From contig CAIJLX010000081.1 in the NCBI GenBank assembly GCA_903821695.1, positions 1 through 60,395 on the forward strand: a stretch of DNA of 60,395 nt. Reading direction: 5' to 3'. Source of the DNA: an uncultured Alphaproteobacteria bacterium (lineage in GTDB: Bacteria; Pseudomonadota; Alphaproteobacteria; Rickettsiales; CAIJLX01). The position numbers were made by a program, and so were the translations under genes. Numbering within the stretch: position 1 is the stretch's first letter; every line of letters starts with the position of its first letter. The notes beneath the pieces were generated by a model. It did no database searches, was not told the DNA's origin, and saw only the letters and a list, made by a program, of their open reading frames with translations. Of this stretch, positions 54,709-60,395 are shown piece after piece.

Positions 54709-55812
54709 TTAAATAACCAAATCGTCGCGGTGGATCACTTCCTCGCGGCCTTTGAAGCCTAATACTTCTTCAAGTTTATCGGATTTTAAACCTAGAATTT
54801 TCTGAATATCCGAAGAGGCATACGCGCTTAAACCGCGCCCGACTTCTTTACCATCTAATGTTTTAACTAGTATCGCATCACCCCGCGCGAAATCACCTTT
54901 CACGCGTTTAACGCCGGCAGGCAGCAGGCTTTTGCCCTTTTTCAGCGCTTCCACTGCACCGGCATCAATCACCACTTCACCGAGTGGCGCGAGTGTGTCG
55001 GCGATCCAGCGTTTACGCGCTTTCTTTGGCGACTCACTGGCTTTGAATACGGTGTGTAGCCCGCCTTTTTTCAAAATCGAAATCGGATGATCTTTGGTGC
55101 CTTTGGTGATGATTGTGTGGCAACCCGAACCCACCGCTATTTTCGCTGCGGCGATTTTGGTGACCATTCCGCCGGAGCTAATCGCGGAAATCGAACCGCC
55201 CGCCATTTGCTCAATCTTCTCCGTAATTTCTTCAACGACTGGTACATGCTTCGCATCTTTTTTTACCTGTGGATTGCCAGTATAAAGCCCATCGATATCC
55301 GATAGCAGCACCAGCAAATCCGCGCCCATCATCTGCGCGACCCGTGCGGCGAGCCGGTCATTATCACCAAACCGCAATTCGGCAGTCGCAACCGTATCAT
55401 TTTCATTAATAATCGGCAGCGCACCCATCTCGAGCAGCATTTCCATTGTATTGCGCGCATTCAAATAACGCCGGCGATTTTCGGAATCTTCAATCGATAA
55501 CAGAATCTGCGCCGCCGTAATCCCATGTGGTTGCAGATGCCGCTGATAGGTACGGATCAATTCCACCTGCCCACACGCGGCCGCCGCTTGTTTTTCCTCA
55601 AGCTTCAATTTTTTTTTGCCAAACTGCAATGCCTGTCGCCCCAGCGCCACCGCACCAGAAGAAACCAGCAGAATTTCTTTCCCCTCTTCTTTGAGCTTCG
55701 CGATATCTTCCACCAGCGACGCCAGCCACATATCACGCACCACTCCGTTTTCCCCAGCGATTAGGCTGGAGCCAGTTTTGATGACGATGCGTTTGGCTTT
55801 GTTAATGTTCAT
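54709..55812 (-). CDS. proB: Glutamate 5-kinase ProB
   Basis: A 367-residue amino acid kinase starting proline synthesis by phosphorylating glutamate. The kinase domain has RIVIKTGSSLIAGENG, VSSGAVALGRQAL, INENDTVATAEL and SGGMVTKIAAAKIAVGSG; a C-terminal PUA domain follows (about residues 275-365). It comes after thiD by 14 bases on the same strand. Its stop abuts the 3' end of rnpB on the opposite strand. ProA is not in the window; proC is at 38109-38951. Confidence 0.94.
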   Translation of the reverse strand: MNINKAKRIVIKTGSSLIAGENGVVRDMWLASLVEDIAKLKEEGKEILLVSSGAVALGRQALQFGKKKLKLEEKQAAAACGQVELIRTYQRHLQPHGITAAQILLSIEDSENRRRYLNARNTMEMLLEMGALPIINENDTVATAELRFGDNDRLAARVAQMMGADLLVLLSDIDGLYTGNPQVKKDAKHVPVVEEITEKIEQMAGGSISAISSGGMVTKIAAAKIAVGSGCHTIITKGTKDHPISILKKGGLHTVFKASESPKKARKRWIADTLAPLGEVVIDAGAVEALKKGKSLLPAGVKRVKGDFARGDAILVKTLDGKEVGRGLSAYASSDIQKILGLKSDKLEEVLGFKGREEVIHRDDLVI

Positions 55813-55826
55813 AGGCGGAATGTAGC

Positions 55827-56612
55827 TTAGGATTTAAAAAACGGCCAGAAATGATTGAGCGGGCCGTGGCCTTTGCCTATATTGAGTGCCATTTTAATTG
55901 CCTGATGGACATATTCACGGGCGGCAAATACGGCTTCATTCATCGGCATTTTCTTGGCGATGTTAGTGGCGATAGCGGAAGCCAACGTGCAGCCAGTGCC
56001 GTGTGTGTTGCGCGTGTGGATGCGGGGGCTTTCGAAAATCATTTCGATGCCTTGCGCGAGCCATACGTCCTGCACGATCTCGCCATCGCGGTGGCCGCCT
56101 TTGATTAATACAGCGGACGTTTTCATTTGTTTCGCGGCTTGTTGCATATCGGCTAGCGTTTTAATTTTCATGCCACAGAGCAATTCCGCCTCTGGAATAT
56201 TGGGTGTGACGATAGTGGCGAGTGGGAATAATTTGGTTTTCAATACCTGCACCGCATCTGGCTCGAGCAATGGATGCCCACCTTTGGCGACCATGACAGG
56301 ATCAAGTATAATGGGGATATTCGGATAGGGTTTGAGTGCCTCAACCACACACATAATTATTTCTGCGCTGTGGAGCATACCAATTTTAATCGCATCTGCG
56401 CCGATATCGGAAAGCACCAATTCAATTTGCTGTTTAAGGATTGGAATAGGAACTGGATGGACGCCAAACACACCTTGCGTATTTTGCGCTGTAACAGCCG
56501 TAATCGCTGTCGCGGCATAGCCACCATTGGCGGAGACGGATTTAATATCCGCCTGAATACCAGCGCCACCGCCAGAATCCGAACCTGCTATAATAAAAAC
56601 TTTTGCAACCAT
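55827..56612 (-). CDS. thiD: Hydroxymethylpyrimidine/phosphomethylpyrimidine kinase ThiD
   Basis: A 261-residue ribokinase-fold enzyme phosphorylating the pyrimidine moiety of thiamine. Signatures are VFIIAGSDSGGGAGIQADIKS, IILDPVMVAKGGHPLL, TPNIPEAELL and the C-terminal RNTHGTGCTLASAIATNIA with the catalytic aspartate replaced context GTGCT loop. It would work with thiSG (14251-15227). It runs into proB after 14 bases, forming an unusual thiamine-proline pair. Confidence 0.92.
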   Translation of the reverse strand: MVAKVFIIAGSDSGGGAGIQADIKSVSANGGYAATAITAVTAQNTQGVFGVHPVPIPILKQQIELVLSDIGADAIKIGMLHSAEIIMCVVEALKPYPNIPIILDPVMVAKGGHPLLEPDAVQVLKTKLFPLATIVTPNIPEAELLCGMKIKTLADMQQAAKQMKTSAVLIKGGHRDGEIVQDVWLAQGIEMIFESPRIHTRNTHGTGCTLASAIATNIAKKMPMNEAVFAAREYVHQAIKMALNIGKGHGPLNHFWPFFKS

Positions 56613-56655
56613 GGCCAGAGTATGACGCGATTGCTCGGCGGAGTCACCGGGCTTT

Positions 56656-56781
56656 TTATTTACCGTGAATCATTCGCGCTACTTCGCGATAGATTTCTTT
56701 CTCTTCGGCAGTAGGCTCTCTTGGCACGAATTTATATTCAGACTGTTGCTGGGTTTGCTTTTGAATATCATTCTCAGACAT
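56656..56781 (-). CDS. Small 41-residue protein, unknown (below usual ORF cutoffs)
   Basis: A short frame on the minus strand from ATG 56781 to TAA 56656 encodes MSENDIQKQTQQQSEYKFVP followed by REPTAEEKEIYREVARMIHG and K. It is preceded by GGAG eight bases upstream. The sequence is hydrophilic with a predicted helix at the C-terminal half, as in small regulatory or accessory proteins. It is the only gene-like content in the 230-base gap between kamA and thiD. Real translation is inferred from the ribosome site and the amino acid usage. Confidence 0.5.
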   Translation of the reverse strand: MSENDIQKQTQQQSEYKFVPREPTAEEKEIYREVARMIHGK

Positions 56782-56842
56782 AGGCACTCCGTTAGTAGAT
56801 TTTCATCCACTATAACTCGGAGAAGTTAAAGGATCGTTAATG

Positions 56843-58177
56843 CTAGCGGTCGGCGCCTAAATTGCCTTCTGGGTCTGGGTAACGATAAATGCCACCCTCG
56901 AAATTCCGCAGCAATAAATCATCACCATCACGGCCAGCAATATAATCCGGCAATAGTGGAATTTTGCCGCCGCCACCTGGTGCATCGACCACGAATTGTG
57001 GGTTTGCATAACCAGTCGTGTGGCCGCGGAGGCCTTCGATGATGTCGATGCCTTTTTGCACGGGGGTGCGGAAATGGCTGGAACCTGAGACCGGATCGCA
57101 CTGATATATATAATAAGGCTTCACGCGGACTTTTAGCAGGCCTTGCATGAGAGGCTTCATGACGTTGATGTCGTCGTTGATGCCTTTGAGCAGCACGGTT
57201 TGGCTGCCTAAAGGAATGCCGGCATCGGCCAAACGGTTGCAGGCTTCGGTGGTTTCCTTAGTGAGTTCGTTCGGATGGGTGAAGTGGATGCTCATCCAGA
57301 GTGGGTGCACTTTTTTCAGCATGCGAGTGAGTTTTGGGGTGATGCGTTGTGGCATCACGACCGGGATTTTGGTGCCGATGCGGATGAATTCCAAATGTTT
57401 GATGCTGCGTAAACGATTTAGCAGCCATTCGAGTTTGTCATCGCCAATCGAAAGCGGATCGCCGCCACTTAGTAAGCAATCGCGGATTTCGGGGTGCGCT
57501 TCGATATATTGTGCCGCTTTTTCCCAGTTGGAAATGTTGAAGCTATATTCGCCGTTCGTTTCGCCGACCATGCGCGAGCGGGTGCAATAGCGGCAATAGG
57601 TGGAGCAGAAACCGGTTGTTAAAAACAATACGCGATCTGGGTAACGATGTACTAAGCCTGGCGTTGAAGTATCGCCATCTTCGCTTAATGGATCATCTTC
57701 CTCGCCAGCGGTTTTTAGATATTCGCCCATTACTGGAATATGTGTGCGGCGCAGTGGTTCGGTTGGGTCATCATGCGAAAACAAACTCGCGTAATAGGGG
57801 GTGATGCCTACTGGCAGAGAGCCAGAATGTTGTTGAATTGCTTGTGCTTCATCATCGGAAAGTACGAACATACGCGAAAGATCGCCGAAGGTGCGGATGC
57901 GGTTGCGCACTTGCCATTTCCAGTCATTCCAATCGCGGCTGGTGGTTCCGGGATAATAGGTTTTGTAGAATAATTTCGTGCGCTCATTCGCGGGGAAGCG
58001 GTGCGCAGGTTCTATTTTCTTGGCGACTAAGACAGGGTCGCGCTTAACAAGGGGCGTGTTGATGAAATCATAATTGCCGATAGTGCTGCAGCCACCGCCA
58101 CTTGCGGCTTCCGGTGAAGCGGCCTGGATGGACCCCCTGCTGGGAGGCTCTGCATCATATGTCATTGTGTCTTTCAT
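56843..58177 (-). CDS. KamA-family radical SAM aminomutase (lysine 2,3-aminomutase-like)
   Basis: A 444-residue radical SAM, PLP-dependent protein related to KamA, which converts lysine to beta-lysine; the shorter EpmB relative acts on elongation factor P. The [4Fe-4S] motif is CSTYCRYCTRSRMVGE, followed by LLSGGDPL, and the PLP lysine region is near VVDAPGGGGKIPLLPDY. AAGGAG lies eight bases before ATG 58177. Length points to the KamA rather than the EpmB group. No lysine fermentation genes and no efp adjoin it, so the role is open. Confidence 0.85.
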   Translation of the reverse strand: MKDTMTYDAEPPSRGSIQAASPEAASGGGCSTIGNYDFINTPLVKRDPVLVAKKIEPAHRFPANERTKLFYKTYYPGTTSRDWNDWKWQVRNRIRTFGDLSRMFVLSDDEAQAIQQHSGSLPVGITPYYASLFSHDDPTEPLRRTHIPVMGEYLKTAGEEDDPLSEDGDTSTPGLVHRYPDRVLFLTTGFCSTYCRYCTRSRMVGETNGEYSFNISNWEKAAQYIEAHPEIRDCLLSGGDPLSIGDDKLEWLLNRLRSIKHLEFIRIGTKIPVVMPQRITPKLTRMLKKVHPLWMSIHFTHPNELTKETTEACNRLADAGIPLGSQTVLLKGINDDINVMKPLMQGLLKVRVKPYYIYQCDPVSGSSHFRTPVQKGIDIIEGLRGHTTGYANPQFVVDAPGGGGKIPLLPDYIAGRDGDDLLLRNFEGGIYRYPDPEGNLGADR

Positions 58178-58203
58178 CGAAGGCTCCTTACCTTAATAGC
58201 TAC

Positions 58204-58238
58204 AAAAAACCCCTGACCGGAAGAGACGATGCAGGGGT
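58204..58238 (-). terminator. Intrinsic terminator before kamA
   Basis: On the minus strand a 7-base stem (ACCCCTG and CAGGGGT) encloses a 16-base loop and is followed by six T residues. It closes the transcript of the secreted protein gene at 58257-58577, so kamA should have its own promoter. Confidence 0.65.
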
Positions 58239-58256
58239 GATGTGTGGTGTGTGTTT

Positions 58257-58577
58257 TCATTGTGCGTCCAGTTTGGCTGGAGGGCCCGCTGGTGTATCTT
58301 CACCCACCGTGCCATCGCCGACAGGTTCTTCCGGCATGCCCTTTTCAGTCATGCAGGCTTTATACGCTTCATCGAATTTAGCATCATATTCGGGCGATTC
58401 TTCGCTCGGGATGATGCCTTTTTCTTCGAGAGTCTGTTCGGTTTTGGTGATGCATTGCTCAGCGGTGCGCTGATATTTTTGCTGGATTGTTTCTTTATTA
58501 TCTTCCGCTGCAACGGCCGTTTGCACGAGCACAAAAAGAGGCAACCCGCAGAAAAGCGAAGAAACAATTTTGTGCAT
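58257..58577 (-). CDS. Small secreted protein with two conserved-looking cysteines, unknown
   Basis: A 106-residue protein with a signal peptide (MHKIVSSLFCGLPLFVLVQT then AVAA, cleavage near residue 24). The mature part is acidic and helical, with two cysteines (AEQCITKTEQ and AYKACMTEKG) spaced about 34 residues apart that may close a helical hairpin, and a Pro/Gly-rich tail (PVGDGTVGEDTPAGPPAK). The start could also be 58595. An intrinsic terminator follows the stop. I do not recognise the family. Confidence 0.65.
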   Translation of the reverse strand: MHKIVSSLFCGLPLFVLVQTAVAAEDNKETIQQKYQRTAEQCITKTEQTLEEKGIIPSEESPEYDAKFDEAYKACMTEKGMPEEPVGDGTVGEDTPAGPPAKLDAQ

Positions 58578-58647
58578 CGATAGTTCTTTATGCATTCATT
58601 TCTGATGATGCGCCTTAACTATCAGAAAAGCAAATAGAAATTTGTAG

Positions 58648-58956
58648 TTATGCCTTAGAGATCTCAAACACGATTTCATCTTCCGCGAAGGAGAATTTCA
58701 TGCGCATAAATTCGCGGATTTCCGGGCTTGGTTCGCCAGTCGAACGGGCAAGCACGATGGCTTTGTAATCTTTCGGATTAAATTCTTTGCCCTTTTGAAT
58801 GTCGTCCGCCATCTTTTCAACGGTGTCTAAGAAGATGCCGAAGTAACAATAGACCGGTGTGCCTTCGTCGTTTTTGCCTTTTACTAACACGCAGCAATAC
58901 ACGTTCTTCAAATTCATTTTCTCTGAGATCGAGAGTTCGCCTTGTAAACCTAACAT
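58648..58956 (-). CDS. Hypothetical 102-residue protein, second of a coupled pair
   Basis: A soluble protein of 102 residues with mixed alpha/beta character (NLKNVYCCVLVKGKNDEGTP, VYCYFGIFLDTVEKMADDI, DYKAIVLARSTGEPSPEIRE). It starts at ATG 58956 two bases after the stop of the upstream gene, with GAGGAG inside that gene's last codons, so both are co-translated. I do not recognise it, and no membrane segment or signal peptide is present. Confidence 0.7.
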   Translation of the reverse strand: MLGLQGELSISEKMNLKNVYCCVLVKGKNDEGTPVYCYFGIFLDTVEKMADDIQKGKEFNPKDYKAIVLARSTGEPSPEIREFMRMKFSFAEDEIVFEISKA

Positions 58957-58958
58957 GC

Positions 58959-59204
58959 TTATTTCTCCTCGACCGTGATGACGTTATGTTCTGCAGATTG
59001 GCCGAAAGAAAGGTTGATCGCATCGGAATATTTCTGCAACAGCGCGACCAATGCATCGCGGTCACTGCCGCGCTCTACGGCATGCGCGGAACCAATGCGC
59101 ATATATTCCGGATTCGCGATGGGGAAATCATTTTCCTCCTCCACCACCTTAATATTGCTGCTTCCGCCGCCACCGGGCTTGCCGGCCTTCTCTGTCCATG
59201 ACAT
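58959..59204 (-). CDS. Hypothetical 81-residue protein, first of a coupled pair
   Basis: An 81-residue soluble protein (MSWTEKAGKPGGGGSSNIKV at the start, then a helix ERGSDRDALVALLQKYSDAI). A good AGGAGA lies about nine bases before ATG. It has a glycine-rich N-terminus and no signal peptide. It leads directly to the 102-residue gene. Function is unknown. About 50 bases separate its start from gshB on the other strand, so a divergent promoter is expected there. Confidence 0.7.
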   Translation of the reverse strand: MSWTEKAGKPGGGGSSNIKVVEEENDFPIANPEYMRIGSAHAVERGSDRDALVALLQKYSDAINLSFGQSAEHNVITVEEK

Positions 59205-59254
59205 AATTAAATCTCCTATGCTTCTGTTATAACTTACTCAAGTAAAACAACAAT

Positions 59255-60160
59255 ATGAAAATTGCATTTCAAATGGAGCCGTTAACCGGCATTAACCCAA
59301 AAACCAATAGCAGTGCCCATTTGTTGTTAGAGGCGTTGCGGCGTAAACATAAAGTTTTCCATTATCAGCCACAAAATTTAAGCCTAAAAAACGGCAAAGT
59401 ATTGGCATTAGCGGCAGAAGTAAAAGCATGGGACAAAATCAGCGAATATAATTGGATCGATTTAAGCACGATGGATGTCGTGCTCGTCCGCCAAGACCCA
59501 CCCTTTAATATTAACTATATTACCGCGACTTATTTTCTGGAGCAGTTGCCCAAGAAAGTCCGCGTATTAAATAACCCGCATTGGATTCGCAACACGCCAG
59601 AAAAACTCGCGCCATTATTATTCCCCGATTATGTTCCGCCAACTTTATTCACCCGCGACGCAGCCCAACTCACCGCGTTTTACAAAGAGCACAAAGACAT
59701 CATCATCAAACCACTCTATGGCCACCACGGCAATGGCGTGTTCCACCTTAAACCTAAAGATGACAACGTCGCTGCGCTCATCGAATACACCCTCGCCACC
59801 AGCACCGAACCCTGGATCGCGCAGCCTTATATCCCCGAAGTGCGTAAAGGCAATCTCCGCGTATTATTTATTGATGGAGCCATCGTCGGCGCCTTTAAAG
59901 TGGTGCCCGAAGCCGGCGAATTCCGCCTCTACCGCGGCAGCATGAACATCAAACATACCCTCACCAAATACGAAACCACCATGTGCGAAGAAATCGGCAC
60001 TGTTCTTAAAGAACGCGGATTATTCTATGTCGGCATCGACATCATCGGCAAGTTCCTGATCGAGATCAATGTAACCTCTACCGGCAGTATTGATAAGTAT
60101 AATGCGCTTTATGGCGCGAAGCTGGAAAAACTATTTTGGGATCGGTTAACGATTTATTAA
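59255..60160 (+). CDS. gshB: Glutathione synthetase GshB
   Basis: A 301-residue ATP-grasp ligase joining gamma-glutamylcysteine and glycine into glutathione. The N-terminal MKIAFQMEPLTGINPKTNSS, the VLVRQDPPFNINYITATYFL stretch, IIIKPLYGHHGNGVFHL and the C-terminal IDIIGKFLIEINVTSTGSID are the GshB blocks. It is slightly shorter than the E. coli enzyme. Downstream is a ~105-base gap with no gene, then the right-hand IS end. Confidence 0.9.
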   Translation: MKIAFQMEPLTGINPKTNSSAHLLLEALRRKHKVFHYQPQNLSLKNGKVLALAAEVKAWDKISEYNWIDLSTMDVVLVRQDPPFNINYITATYFLEQLPKKVRVLNNPHWIRNTPEKLAPLLFPDYVPPTLFTRDAAQLTAFYKEHKDIIIKPLYGHHGNGVFHLKPKDDNVAALIEYTLATSTEPWIAQPYIPEVRKGNLRVLFIDGAIVGAFKVVPEAGEFRLYRGSMNIKHTLTKYETTMCEEIGTVLKERGLFYVGIDIIGKFLIEINVTSTGSIDKYNALYGAKLEKLFWDRLTIY

Positions 60161-60266
60161 CCACAACGATATACGCTGGGTTGATGCCCCTTAAAAATTA
60201 CAGAGATGTATGGATTTTCCACAGCATTTAACCGAAAAATATAGCTTCGAGCACCTATCAGGCGAA

Positions 60267-60395
60267 TAGGCACTGTTAACAAACCTCAAGTTTGATAAAG
60301 GCAAGGGCAAGGAATGCCATGAAAGTGGAATCGAGTTTGTCGACCCTCAGTGCAAGCCGTCTATTTTCGTTGATTTTCTGGAACATATTTTCAAT
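60267..60395 (-). mobile_element. IS5-like insertion sequence, 3' end (right edge, inverted)
   Basis: The last ~129 bases are the inverted counterpart of the left edge, matching with one substitution (AAC where the left copy has AAG, giving Asn for Lys in the transposase). The junction AGGCACTGTTAACAAAC is shared, then the flank differs. Two such ends facing inward would give a compound-transposon layout, or simply mark where assembly stopped at a repeated element. Confidence 0.8.
60276..60395 (-). CDS. IS5-family transposase, C-terminal fragment (runs off the window)
   Basis: The frame enters from the right edge and ends at TAA 60276-60278 after 39 residues: IENMFQKINENRRLALR then VDKLDSTFMAFLALAF and IKLEVC. 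It carries the same DDE transposase C-terminal pattern as the left edge, with N in place of K in KIKENRR. It is cut by the window edge. Confidence 0.75.
   Translation of the reverse strand: MENMFQKINENRRLALRVDKLDSTFMAFLALAFIKLEVC

Noticed and set aside
60215-60223. DnaA-box-like TTTTCCACA near the right edge
   Set aside because: A single imperfect box with no AT-rich repeat cluster or dnaA/parA genes around it; not an origin.
1-60395. CRISPR arrays, tRNA genes and complete prophage
   Set aside because: No direct-repeat array with regular spacers, no tRNA-sized space between genes with a cloverleaf pattern, and no structural phage genes were seen.

Overview
The window is a chromosomal segment from a Gram-negative bacterium, most likely an alphaproteobacterium. 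The evidence is the gene orders phoH-ybeY-corC-lnt-XRE regulator, hflK-hflC-degP, lgt-midA-pgeF and glyA-nrdR-ribD, the olsBA ornithine-lipid pair, an alphaproteobacterial-style Fur without the usual CxxC, a phasin, and a UbiK-like protein beside proC. LPS heptose (hldD) and lipid A decoration genes show a full outer membrane. I cannot resolve the order or genus from sequence alone. Coding density is very high, many neighbours overlap by 1-20 bases, and the only stretch over 300 bases without a protein gene is the RNase P RNA.

Both ends are the same insertion sequence in inverted orientation: about 130 bases carrying the 3' end of an IS5-type transposase read inward from each edge, with one base difference between the copies. 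From the left: an acyl-CoA ligase; a lipid A modification trio (ArnT-like glycosyltransferase, PAP2 phosphatase, EptA-like transferase); an MsbA-like ABC exporter with cyaY; an oxidoreductase gene broken by one in-frame TAA; propionyl-CoA carboxylase (pccAB); a GtrB-like glycosyltransferase; aroQ; thiSG; a set of secreted proteins and a degenerate prepilin peptidase; ppk1; then ratA, fur, olsB, olsA and miaB.

The middle (24-43 kb) is housekeeping. It holds the phoH-ybeY-corC-lnt series with an unknown gene inserted, an XRE regulator, mrp, the HflKC-DegP membrane quality-control operon, lgt-midA-pgeF, hldD, a ubiK-like gene with proC, a phasin with a strong promoter and terminator, an EnvZ-like kinase and leuA.

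The right third is more accessory. A minus-strand group joins a class I methyltransferase, a TonB-dependent receptor, a GNAT/FeeM-like acyltransferase and a YfiR-family periplasmic protein; this is the best candidate for an undescribed system, possibly signal synthesis with sensing. Next come an orphan phage-type terminase pair, a lone pilin-like protein, rpiB, an unknown 388-residue protein, glyA-nrdR-ribD, rnpB (whose 3' end abuts the proB stop), proB-thiD with a 41-residue small gene, kamA, three small unknown or secreted proteins, and gshB.

No tRNA, CRISPR array, riboswitch or complete prophage was seen.
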